Assembly (NCBI RefSeq): GCF_002091675.1
Contig: NZ_BDAE01000012.1
Location: 1-64,000, forward strand
Direction: 5' to 3'
From: Pseudomonas luteola NBRC 103146
GTDB taxonomy: Bacteria > Pseudomonadota > Gammaproteobacteria > Pseudomonadales > Pseudomonadaceae
Length of the DNA stretch: 64,000 nucleotides
This document shows positions 26,732-35,773 of this stretch, in pieces. Position 1 is the stretch's first letter; each line of letters starts with the position of its first letter. The notes under the pieces are model-generated. The model was not told where the DNA came from and did no database searches. It saw only the letters and a list, made by a program, of their open reading frames with translations. The position numbers were made by a program, and so were the translations under genes.

Positions 26732-29134
26732 ATGAGCACTTTATCGACAAGGTCTGGATTGAGAACTTTCACTGCGGTTATCGCCGTTATATTCGCGGTA
26801 ATTTTAGTGATTGGAGGGGCCTGGCTTGCAGTATTAGGCGGCTCGTATTATTACGTGATCAGCGGTATTGCTCTGCTGATCAGCGCTATTCTGCTCGCGC
26901 GTCGCTCTACCGCCGCGATCTGGCTTTATGCGGTACTGATGCTCGTGACGCTCGTATGGGGCCTCTGGGAAGCAGGCACCGATTTCTGGGCTCTCGTACC
27001 ACGCCTGAATATTCTCGGTCTGTTGGGCATCTGGCTGTTGATTCCCGGAGTAACGCGTGGCATTGGCGCAGGTCTTAGAGCCAGCAAAACCTTTTTATCT
27101 GCAACGCTGGTGCTGTCCATTGCCGTACTGGTGTATTCGATCTTCAATGATCCGCAGGAGATCAATGGCAGCCTGGCGTCTACCCAGCCTGCCCAGGCTC
27201 AGCCGGTAGAGGGTATCAGCCCGGCGGACTGGCCTGCCTACGGCAGGACCCAAAACGGTACGCGCTACTCGCCGCTGAATCAGATCAACGAGAACAACGT
27301 CAAAGACCTGCAGGTCGCTTGGACATTTCGTAGTGGCGAGTCCAGAACCCAGAACGATTCGGGGGAAACCACTAACGAACTGACCCCAATCAAGATTGGC
27401 GATAACATGTATATCTGCACCACGCACCAGATATTGGTAGCGCTGGACCCGGCTACAGGCAAGGAAAAATGGAGGTTCGATCCCAAGCTTAAATCGGAAC
27501 CCTCCTACCAGCACCTGACCTGCCGTGGGGTATCCTATTACGATCAAGCCAACACCACGGAGTTTGCAGCCAGCCTCGCCGGTAAACCCCAGGCTCAAAC
27601 CAGCTGCCCACGCAAGGTCTTCCTGCCCGTCAATGATGGCCGTCTCTTTGCCATCAACGCAGACAATGGCCAACCATGTAGCGAATTTGCCAACAATGGC
27701 GAGCTGGATCTTAAGGAGATGCATCCTTATACCTATCCAGGTGGTTTACAGCCCACCTCACCGCCGGTTGTAACGGGCACTACAGTAATCATTGGTGGCT
27801 CAGTTACTGACAACTTCTCTATCCATGAGCCATCAGGCGCCATCCGGGGTTATGACGTCAATACCGGCGCGTTGCAGTGGATATTCGATACGGGTGCAGA
27901 AGATCCCAATGCGATCCCGACTGACGGCAAGACCCTGGTTAACAACTCACCCAACGCCTGGGCACCCTTGGCCTATGATGCCGCTGCAGATGTAGTCTAT
28001 GTACCGACAGGTAACGCCACGCCTGATATCTGGGGCGGCCACCGTACGCCGCTTATGGAGCGCTATGCCAGTGCCATCGTTGCGCTGAACGGCTCGACCG
28101 GTAAACTGGTCTGGTCTTATCAGACTACCCACCATGACCTCTGGGACATGGATGTACCTTCCCAGCCTACTCTTGCTGATGTAAAGACAGAATCTGGCGA
28201 CACGGTTCCTGCTGTTTACGTACCGACCAAGGCGGGTAATCTGTTCGTACTGGATCGTCGTGACGGCAAGCCCATTGTGCCCATTACGGAGGTGCCGGTA
28301 CCACAGGGCGCCGCAGAAGGCGATTGGGTAAGCCCGACGCAGCCTCGCTCCGCCTTGAACCTGACCCCCATCCAGACACTGACTGACAAGAACATGTGGG
28401 GCGCCACCATGTTCGATCAGCTGATGTGCCGCGTGATCTTCAAGCGCCTGAGCTATAAGGGTCAATACACGCCACCGTCCGAACAGGGCACGATTGTTTT
28501 CCCCGGTAACCTTGGCGTCTTTGAATGGGGTGGCATTTCCGTCAACTCCGATCGCCAAATAGCGTTAATGAATCCTATGGCGCTGCCCTTTGTGTCAAAG
28601 CTGATTCCGCGCGGCCCGGGTAATCCCATGTGGCCAGAAGAAGGCGCCAAAGGGACCGGCACCGAAACGGGCATTCAGCCCCAATATGGTGTGCCGTTTG
28701 GTGTAGAGATCAATGCGTTCCTGTCACCGCTGGGTCTTCCGTGCAAGCAGCCGGCCTGGGGCTATGTCGCCGGGGTCGATATGAAAACCCACGAAGTGGT
28801 TTGGCGTAAGCGAATCGGCACGATTCGGGACAGTCTGCAGGGGCTTCAGCTGCCACCGTTGAAAATTGGTGTCCCTATGCTGGGAGGCCCGATCTCGACA
28901 GCTGGCAACCTGATGTTTATTGCCGGTACTCAGGACAACTATATCCGCGCTTATAACGTGACCAATGGCGACAAGGTATGGGAAGCACGTCTGCCGGCAG
29001 GTGGCCAGGCGACACCCATGACCTACGAAGCCAATGGCAAGCAGTACGTTGTCATCATGGCGGGCGGGCACGGCTCTTTTGGCACCAAAATGGGTGATTA
29101 TCTGATTGCATATGCCCTTCCCGATACGAAGTAA
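26732..29134 (+). CDS. gcd: PQQ-dependent membrane glucose dehydrogenase
   Basis: 800 residues from the ATG at 26732. An in-frame TTG directly before it is not used here as the start. The first 140 residues form five helices that anchor it and bind ubiquinone. The rest is an eight-bladed PQQ propeller with WPAYGRTQNGTRYSP, TTHHDLWDMDVPSQP and GGPISTAGNLMFIAGTQD. It oxidises beta-D-glucose to gluconolactone in the periplasm and sends electrons to ubiquinone. It works with the secreted mutarotase upstream and the gluconate uptake genes downstream. No PQQ synthesis genes lie in the window. Confidence 0.95.
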   Translation: MSTLSTRSGLRTFTAVIAVIFAVILVIGGAWLAVLGGSYYYVISGIALLISAILLARRSTAAIWLYAVLMLVTLVWGLWEAGTDFWALVPRLNILGLLGIWLLIPGVTRGIGAGLRASKTFLSATLVLSIAVLVYSIFNDPQEINGSLASTQPAQAQPVEGISPADWPAYGRTQNGTRYSPLNQINENNVKDLQVAWTFRSGESRTQNDSGETTNELTPIKIGDNMYICTTHQILVALDPATGKEKWRFDPKLKSEPSYQHLTCRGVSYYDQANTTEFAASLAGKPQAQTSCPRKVFLPVNDGRLFAINADNGQPCSEFANNGELDLKEMHPYTYPGGLQPTSPPVVTGTTVIIGGSVTDNFSIHEPSGAIRGYDVNTGALQWIFDTGAEDPNAIPTDGKTLVNNSPNAWAPLAYDAAADVVYVPTGNATPDIWGGHRTPLMERYASAIVALNGSTGKLVWSYQTTHHDLWDMDVPSQPTLADVKTESGDTVPAVYVPTKAGNLFVLDRRDGKPIVPITEVPVPQGAAEGDWVSPTQPRSALNLTPIQTLTDKNMWGATMFDQLMCRVIFKRLSYKGQYTPPSEQGTIVFPGNLGVFEWGGISVNSDRQIALMNPMALPFVSKLIPRGPGNPMWPEEGAKGTGTETGIQPQYGVPFGVEINAFLSPLGLPCKQPAWGYVAGVDMKTHEVVWRKRIGTIRDSLQGLQLPPLKIGVPMLGGPISTAGNLMFIAGTQDNYIRAYNVTNGDKVWEARLPAGGQATPMTYEANGKQYVVIMAGGHGSFGTKMGDYLIAYALPDTK

Positions 29135-29160
29135 TCTCTGTAATCAGAGCTGACCTCTAC

Positions 29161-29191
29161 GCGAAGCCCGGAAACCTCATCCGGGCTTCGC
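29161..29191 (+). terminator. Intrinsic terminator of galM-gcd
   Basis: A perfect 11-base stem GCGAAGCCCGG / CCGGGCTTCGC with a nine-base loop, followed by TGTTTCT, lies 26 bases after the gcd stop. It separates the operon from the nucleoside hydrolase gene. Confidence 0.9.
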
Positions 29192-29346
29192 TGTTTCTGC
29201 ATTATGCCTAGGAATTGGCCTGCCAAAATGAACGTCATTGTTGGCAGAGTTCATTGCCGCTGCGTTATGCTTGGCAATACAGCTTTCGGGCAGATGAGAC
29301 CTGTCTCACTTGCTGCATCACTATTACAACAAGAGTCCCCCAACCG

Positions 29347-30426
29347 ATGCGAGCACTCTTCAAATACTGCGCCGCCGTCCTGGCCTTTGGCGTTCTGGCA
29401 GGCCCTATACAGGCTGCAGACAAGGTTATTTTCGATACCGACTTCAATGTACTCAATGATGACGGTCAGGCGTTCATCATGCTGGCGCAACTGCATGCGC
29501 AAAAACGGATCGAGCTGTTGGGCATGACATTGGTGAGCGGCAATGCCTGGGTGGATCAAGAGCAGGTAGAAGCCCTCAAGGCCGTCGAGCGTATGGGCGT
29601 GGAAAAGGAGGTCGGCGTTTATTCTGGCGCAGCCTACCCGCTTCTACATGACCTCTCGACGTACCCGCAAGAACAGGCGCTGTTTGGCGCAGGATGGCCT
29701 GGCGCCTTCAAAGGTCCACGACCGACTTCAGCCGATGCGCTCATCGCGCCTCCGGATGGCCGCGCCACCCATACGACGGTACGCCCTGAATCAGCGACCC
29801 AGTTCATTATCGACAGCATCAAGCAGCACCCCCATGAAGTCACAATTCTGGCTGTCGGCCCGCTGACTAACCTTGCCCTGGCCATCCGCAGCGCACCTGA
29901 GATCGTGCCGCTGATCAAGCGGATCGTGTACATGGGCGGCGCCATCGGGATTCCAGGCAATACCACGCCCGCAGCAGAATTCAACTGGTGGTTCGACCCG
30001 GAGGCTGCACGGATCGTTTTACGCTCGCCGATAGAGCATGTGATCTTCCCCAACGACGTCTGCGAAAAGGTCATCTTCAACGCAGGCGTCTACAAGCGCA
30101 TCGTGGCCGCTGAAGGGGTTATCCCTGACCTGTACAAGACAGTCCTGGGCCCTGAGTTCGACAAGGACCCTGCCTACCAGAGTTTTACCTGGGACAGTCT
30201 GCCGGCGCTCTTCCTGGTGCACCCGGAACTGGTAACCGAATCGAAAGACCTTTGGGTTGACGTTGATACCCACTTTGGCCCGAACTACGGCAGGTCACTG
30301 GGCTACCACAAGAATCCCCCATTAGGCACCCAGAAAGCCAAGGTGGTATTTGGTATCGATCAACAAGCCTTTTGGAATGATTATGTAAAGCTGGTTACGT
30401 TGCCTGCCCCAGTCAAACGACCATGA
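29347..30426 (+). CDS. Secreted nucleoside hydrolase
   Basis: 359 residues from the ATG at 29347, which gives a Sec signal ending near IQAA (residue 24). The calcium-binding signature is DTDFNVLNDDGQAF, and further family segments are AVGPLTNLALAI, VYMGGA and AEFNWWFDPEAA. These are hallmarks of inosine-uridine nucleoside hydrolases. It would split nucleosides in the periplasm into base and ribose, which fits a locus devoted to periplasmic aldose handling. The shift from the usual DTDPGxDDA signature suggests a divergent branch. It is separated from gcd by a terminator and has its own promoter region. Confidence 0.88.
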   Translation: MRALFKYCAAVLAFGVLAGPIQAADKVIFDTDFNVLNDDGQAFIMLAQLHAQKRIELLGMTLVSGNAWVDQEQVEALKAVERMGVEKEVGVYSGAAYPLLHDLSTYPQEQALFGAGWPGAFKGPRPTSADALIAPPDGRATHTTVRPESATQFIIDSIKQHPHEVTILAVGPLTNLALAIRSAPEIVPLIKRIVYMGGAIGIPGNTTPAAEFNWWFDPEAARIVLRSPIEHVIFPNDVCEKVIFNAGVYKRIVAAEGVIPDLYKTVLGPEFDKDPAYQSFTWDSLPALFLVHPELVTESKDLWVDVDTHFGPNYGRSLGYHKNPPLGTQKAKVVFGIDQQAFWNDYVKLVTLPAPVKRP

Positions 30427-30434
30427 AGCGGTGC

Positions 30435-30599
30435 CTAGGGTTGCCAGCTGTATTGTTGCAACCCTGTCCTTGCCTCCACACAGGTCTGCGCTGCTGGCGC
30501 ATCCTCCGCTGCCAGAAATTCTAAATAAAAACTTAGCGGATAGTGTTTAATCCCTTGCTGCTTTAACCAAGCCCCCGTGGTACTAGGGAAGTTGCGTAT
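30435..30599 (-). pseudogene. Remnant of an unidentified gene, last 54 codons
   Basis: A minus-strand frame open from an in-frame TAG at 30602-30600 to the TAG at 30437-30435. It contains TTGAWLKQQGIKHYPLSFY, LEFLAAEDAP and a tail ending YSWQP. The composition is protein-like, but there is no start codon and no room for one. It looks like the 3' end of a gene lost by deletion next to the phytochrome gene. I cannot name the family. Chance openness is possible. Confidence 0.4.
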
Positions 30600-30611
30600 C
30601 TACAAATCATG

Positions 30612-33600
30612 CTAGTGAGTCATAAGCAGATCACCCTGCGCGGGGCGACCTAAATAAAACCCTTGTGCCTGATGGCAATTAAGCCGAGTCAATAATTCAA
30701 GCTGTTCCTGGGTCTCAACGCCTTCAGCCGTAACAGTGAGCGATAAGGCACGACCCAAACCAATGATGGCTTCGATAATTGCCTCGCCACTAGACGAGCC
30801 ATCCAACGCGGCAATAAAGCTACGGTCGATCTTGATGCCGTCGAAGGGATAAGTATGGACGTAGCTTAATGAGGAGTAGCCGGTGCCAAAATCATCCATG
30901 GCTAGCCTAACGCCCAGCTCCTTGAGTGCTCGCATAATAGCCAAGGCATCGTTGGTATTATCAAGCATAACGCTTTCGGTAATCTCAAGCTCCAGGCGCT
31001 CAGGCGCAAGCCCGGTTTCCTCTAGAACCGCTTGTATGCGAGCTACCAAGTCACTGCGCTTGAATTCTATCGGTGAAAGATTGACTGAGACAAAGGCCGA
31101 GTCCTTCCACTGCATAGCCTCTAGGCACGCCCTGCGTAATACCCAGTCACTCAACGGCACGATTAGGCCGGTTTCTTCCGCAATGGAAATAAAATGGTCA
31201 GGGCTTAAATAGCCGCGTAGAGGATGCTGCCACCGTACCAAGGCTTCGGCCCCTGTTAGATGACCACCTCGTATCTTATAACGGGGCTGAAACTCCAAGC
31301 GCAATTCGTCTCGGCGTAAGGCCAGTCTAAGATCCGTCTCGAGTTGCCGCCGAACCAGAAGACGACTACTCATCCGTGAGGTGTAAAACTGCCACGTGTT
31401 CCGGCCTGACGCTTTGGCTTCGTAAAGCGCTATGTCGGCAAAACGCAAGAGATCGTCAGCCTGACAGCTATCCTCCGGCGCCGAAACGATCCCTATGCTG
31501 CATCCTACACTCACTTCATGCTTATTGATCAACACAGGCTTTCGCAGACTATTAAGGAGTCGCTCGCAGAGCTTTTCAATAAAGCCCGGTTTGGCAGACC
31601 GCTGGCCACAATGACGAACTCATCGCCCCCAATACGGGAGACAAGATCATCCTCACGCATACATTGTTTCAGGCGGTGAGAAACCTCAACCAACATCTGA
31701 TCACCAGCCGCGTGCCCAAGGGTATCGTTTATGGGTTTGAAACCATCCAGATCAAGGTATAAGAGCCAAAGCGGATTCTCCGCGGTAGGCTTGGCCTCCA
31801 ACCTCGCCTTGAGAAAGCGATACATCATACGCCGGTTGGCCAGGCCCGTCAGAGCGTCCTCCTGAGCATCTCTTAATCGCGCTTTTTCCTGGAGTTTGCG
31901 CGGCGTAATATCCTGTACAAAGGCGCTGAAGATCGTACGGCTGTCAGTCTGGATCGCCGTGATGCGTGTCTCGACGGGAATCAGCATCCCATCCTTACGC
32001 AACGCCGAATGTTCGACAACCTTGCCCACATTGCTGCTTTCTCCTGTGGCGAGGAAGCCTTTCAAATCGTCACGATAAGCCTGACGCATCATCGGCGGAA
32101 TAATCAAATCCTCTATAGACGCGCCTATTGCTTCTTCTCGACTCCAGAGAAAGATCTCTTCGGCTTTGCGATTCCAGGCGGTAACAGCCCCCCTTTCATC
32201 CGTACAGATGTACCCGTCACTGGTATTTTCCAGGATGGCACTCAGTTCAGCCTCACGCTTATGCAGCGTTTGAATATGCTCTTGCGCCTCTTTGGTTAGC
32301 GAGTCTTTCCTGGCAAGGAGAACCTCCTTATCGACCAGCATTTTCTGCAGCTGCCCATTCAGCCCTTGGAGCATGTCTTTCATGCGCATATCAAGAAGCG
32401 CCCGGCCAAACTTTCGGGCTGAATCTATTTCAGCCTTTGACCAGGGCTTGGCTTGATAGCGAACCGTTTCTTTCCAGTCTTCAAATGACTTTCGCGGCGT
32501 CAACTGCCCAGGAGTAGAACCTGGCTCAACTGGCTTATGGGGATTACCTGCCCAATTAATGGTTTCAAGATATTCGGCCCTGAACCATAGCAATACAAAC
32601 GGAGGACTATGCGAGATTACAACCGCCAATAAGCCGCTGGCCTGGGTGGCATACACCTTTGCAGGCTCATAATGATCTACAAGACTTTTGGTCGCAAAGG
32701 TAGTCGGCATGGATGGCTCCAGAAGCCACTCTATCAATGCTCGGGCCTGCTCCTCAGATGGCGTACTGCCCATTAGGGTAAGCTTACCGTGAAGAAGCAG
32801 TGCTGCACCCTCTGCGTGAACAAGGTGCTGAACATCCTTCAAATAGCGCCGAATACTTTCTTCAACAGCAGACAACCCTGTCAGCCTATTGAGTAACTCT
32901 TCACGAGCAAAAGCCAATTGCTGCGCCTGATTGTTAATCGCTTTTTCCAAATGCGCCTTAATCGATTGGCCCAGCGTCTGCCCTAATAGTTTACAGGTCT
33001 CGCGCATATCATAAGAGACCCGTTTGGGAGAGGTATGATGGCAGGAGACAAGTCCCCATAGTTGCCCATCCACGACTATCGAGACGGACATAGAGGCTGT
33101 AACGTTCAGGTTTTTAAGATATTGAACATGAATGGGCGAAACGCTGCGCAAGCTGCATCCGCTCATGTCCAATGGCTGACCTGTAATGGGGTTCAATACC
33201 GGAATGAGCGGAGCAGGTGTATACCCAGCATCCGCTATTGTTCTGATGGGATTCCGAAGATAAAGCGCTCGCGCCTGCCTGGGAATGTCGGAGGCGGGAT
33301 AATGATGATTGAGGAGCGCGTCAAGACTATCGATCTTGTCTTCAGATGCGACAAGCCCAGTCCCATCCTCTAGAAACCGATAAATCATTACCCGATCAAA
33401 CCCGGTCAGGCGGCGAAACTCCTCACTTGCACTCTTAAGCAGAGCGTGCAGACTGGTTGTGGCACTCCAAATTGTAAGAACCTGATGGATCTCGCCGACC
33501 CTCTGCGCCGCAGTGATTTGATGCTCTGAGGAAGGCTCCAGCTCTAGAAACAACACACCATTGCAAATATGTGCTGTTGGATCTACAGGTATACCAAGGT

Positions 33601-33886
33601 TGCCTGCTGGCGACAACGAGCCTAAATACAAAGGTTCAGTCATATCAGGCTCGAGCGTCAGAAGAGATGTCGCGGCCTCGGCCCCAAAAACCGTATCGAC
33701 TGGCTGCCCCAGCAAGTCAGTAGGGTTTCGTGTTAAAAACCGCACAGTATCACCGGCAACTTGTTGAATAGTCTGGGTATCAGGGTCGATAGCAAGCAAT
33801 ATACCGTGTGGCTGAATCGATCCGGGAATATGAATCGGTTCCCTGTCACACTGCGCAAGATCAAGAGGCTGGGTCGTTTGATCCAT
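30612..33886 (-). pseudogene. Bacteriophytochrome-PAS-GGDEF-EAL protein, one frameshift
   Basis: Starting at the ATG 33886, the first frame gives a red/far-red photoreceptor. Cys13 (AQCDREP) is the biliverdin-attaching residue of bacteriophytochromes, followed by PAS, GAF with the DIP motif (D200) and SPIH (H253), and a PHY domain with PRKSFEDW. A further PAS and a GGDEF domain follow, and the frame ends 31529 shortly after GGDEF. A second frame (31535-30612) carries the rest of GGDEF and an EAL domain with EALVRW and DDFGTGYSS. They join perfectly if one base is restored at about 31580-31587, giving PNRA-FIEKL. Intact, it would be a light-controlled cyclic-di-GMP enzyme of about 1,091 residues. 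As read, it makes no EAL domain. No haem oxygenase gene (bphO) is near. Confidence 0.9.
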
Positions 33887-34061
33887 AATTAAAAGGTACG
33901 CCTGAAGGTCAGTATGCGGGTAGAGCAACAACCGCTCCACGATAGGCTACGGCTTGGCTTGTTATAGGTCTGAGCCAATACACCGCCATTGGTTCGTTAG
34001 AGATTCCCCGCTTTACTTGATTAAGAACAGGCACGCCCTGAAACCACGTAGAGAGCAAACC

Positions 34062-34796
34062 ATGTTTATCGTAACGGGTGGCACCCAGGGCATTGGCGCG
34101 GCGGTGGTTGAAAAACTGGTTGCTGAAGGGCATCAGGTCGTTTTTACCGGCCGGGACGAAAATGCAGGGCAAGCCCTGCAGACACGGCTGAAGACAGCAG
34201 TTTTCGTGGCAGGCGATGTCTTAAGTGAGCAGGACTGCCAAAAGGTCGTATCGCATGCAATGATATTGGGAGAGGGCCGACTGTCCGGCCTGGTCAACAG
34301 TGCCGGCATGTCCAGCCGTGGTGAGTTCGCCACGATGACTCAGGACACCTGGGATCATCTTTTCGCGGTAAACACGCGCTCGGTGTTTTTCTATATCAAG
34401 CATGCGCTTCCGGGCCTGCGGGCAGCACATGGCGCGGTCGTTACAGTGTCTTCCATTGCAGGCAAGACGGGTGAACAAGGACTTGCAGCATACTGTGCAA
34501 CCAAGGCCGCTCTGCTGGGACTCACCCAGGCGCTGGCGTTGGAATATGGCTCAGAGGTGCGCTTCAACGCGGTGTGCCCTGGGCAGATCGCTACGCGCAT
34601 GATGGACAAGGTTATTCAGGACGCCGCTCATCTTGCTGCGCTTACCTCACGGATACCCGCAAGCCGCCTGGGCTCGCCCCAAGAGGTAGCCGAAGCGATC
34701 TACTGGCTGCTGTCGCCTGCATCAAGCTATATCAATGGCGCTACGCTCACCGTTGACGGTGCTGAGACCGCTGGCCTTATGAGCCCAAAACAGTAA
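34062..34796 (+). CDS. Short-chain dehydrogenase/reductase
   Basis: 244 residues from the ATG at 34062. TGGTQGIG (cofactor), NSAGMSS, VSSIAG and the YCATKAA active-site segment identify a classical SDR. The C-terminus resembles 3-oxoacyl-ACP reductase-like and gluconate 5-dehydrogenase-like SDRs. Placement just before the gluconate genes suggests a sugar-acid role, but the substrate is not certain. A hairpin (34832-34853) follows. Confidence 0.85.
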   Translation: MFIVTGGTQGIGAAVVEKLVAEGHQVVFTGRDENAGQALQTRLKTAVFVAGDVLSEQDCQKVVSHAMILGEGRLSGLVNSAGMSSRGEFATMTQDTWDHLFAVNTRSVFFYIKHALPGLRAAHGAVVTVSSIAGKTGEQGLAAYCATKAALLGLTQALALEYGSEVRFNAVCPGQIATRMMDKVIQDAAHLAALTSRIPASRLGSPQEVAEAIYWLLSPASSYINGATLTVDGAETAGLMSPKQ

Positions 34797-34831
34797 CGAA
34801 CAACTCATCCTTCAGCAGGCGTCAGCCTTTA

Positions 34832-34853
34832 CCCCGCCACGTTTTTGGCGGGG
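34832..34853 (+). terminator. Hairpin after the SDR gene
   Basis: CCCCGCCA / TGGCGGGG with a short loop, about 36 bases after the stop. No T-run follows, so termination is only likely. Confidence 0.5.
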
Positions 34854-34895
34854 CCTAGGCACTAAAAGCGCTTGCCAAGTCCGGGCGGTATGCTT

Positions 34896-34911
34896 AAGTT
34901 AGCGCTGTCTC
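34896..34911. promoter_or_regulatory. GntR-like operator, site 1
   Basis: AAGTTAGCGCTGTCTC. It contains AAG-N-TAGCGCT, the core reported for the Pseudomonas aeruginosa gluconate repressor GntR as I recall it. It lies about 130 bases upstream of gntK and shares 12 of 16 bases with site 2. Confidence 0.6.
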
Positions 34912-35011
34912 GAAAATTAAAGCAGTCAATTGTCATTGTTTTCGAGATGCATCATCTGGCAAACAAGAGCTACAACATACGAAGCCGCTATCTGTTCAGA
35001 TTTCTTAATTA

Positions 35012-35027
35012 AAGATAGCGCTATCTT
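35012..35027. promoter_or_regulatory. GntR-like operator, site 2 (perfect palindrome)
   Basis: AAGATAGCGCTATCTT is a perfect 16-base palindrome, 15 bases before the gntK start. Its position over the promoter/leader fits repression that is relieved by gluconate. No gntR gene is in the window. Confidence 0.7.
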
Positions 35028-35042
35028 CGGCTGGAGAACCCT

Positions 35043-35576
35043 ATGAATACGTATATCCCTGCCCTGGTTGTGATGGGCGTGGCTGGTTGTGGCAAGAGCT
35101 GCATTGGTGAGGCCATTGCTCAACGCAGCGGTGGTGTCCTGATCGAAGGTGACCAGTTTCATCCTGCTGCGAACATCGCCAAGATGAGTGCTGGCATTCC
35201 GCTCACCGATGAAGACCGCGCCGACTGGCTGACTCGCCTGGGTCAAGAAATGGCTAATGCCGTAAACGCAGGTATCAAGCCCGTTCTCACCTGTTCCGCT
35301 CTCAAACAGAAGTACCGTGACAAGCTCCGTTCCGCCGTTCCAGGCTTGGGCTTTGTATTTCTGAATCTTACCCGTGAAGACGCAGCCGTGCGTGTTGCCA
35401 ACCGGCCTGGGCATTTCATGCCTGCAAGCCTCGTGGATAGCCAGTTTGCAGCGCTGGAGCCGCCTCTTGAGGAAGACGCGACCCTCGTTGTGGACGCGAC
35501 ACTGCCCATCGAGGTGATCAGCCAGCAGGCGTCCGACTGGTGGAACGATACGTTTGCGGCTGTTAAAAGCGCCTGA
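35043..35576 (+). CDS. gntK: Gluconokinase
   Basis: 177 residues, the usual length. The P-loop is GVAGCGKS (residues 12-19), then EGDQFHP, the lid region and the RPGHFMPASLVDSQF segment. It phosphorylates gluconate to 6-phosphogluconate for the Entner-Doudoroff pathway. GGAG lies ahead of the ATG. It is followed by gluconate permease. Two GntR-like palindromes upstream indicate gluconate-responsive control. Confidence 0.95.
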   Translation: MNTYIPALVVMGVAGCGKSCIGEAIAQRSGGVLIEGDQFHPAANIAKMSAGIPLTDEDRADWLTRLGQEMANAVNAGIKPVLTCSALKQKYRDKLRSAVPGLGFVFLNLTREDAAVRVANRPGHFMPASLVDSQFAALEPPLEEDATLVVDATLPIEVISQQASDWWNDTFAAVKSA

Positions 35577-35660
35577 TCGGCCGGACTCCCGTTAACGCTT
35601 CATCTATAACAATAACATGTGAGGCGACATGTCCGGCATGTATGGCTTTGCTCCTTACCT

Positions 35661-35689
35661 CACCCTCACTGCATGTTGCAGCGAGGGTG
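35661..35689 (+). other. Strong hairpin between gntK and gntT
   Basis: CACCCTC-A-CTGCA / TGCAG-C-GAGGGTG with loop TGT, 29 bases. It lies 85 bases after gntK and 85 before the permease gene. No T-run follows, so it may adjust the relative expression of the two genes instead of ending transcription. Confidence 0.5.
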
Positions 35690-35773
35690 TTGACGTTCTG
35701 GTAGTCCTCAGGCGTCAGGCGCACATATGTATGGCTTTCGCTAACGACCAACAACAATAGAAAGTGGCCCACC

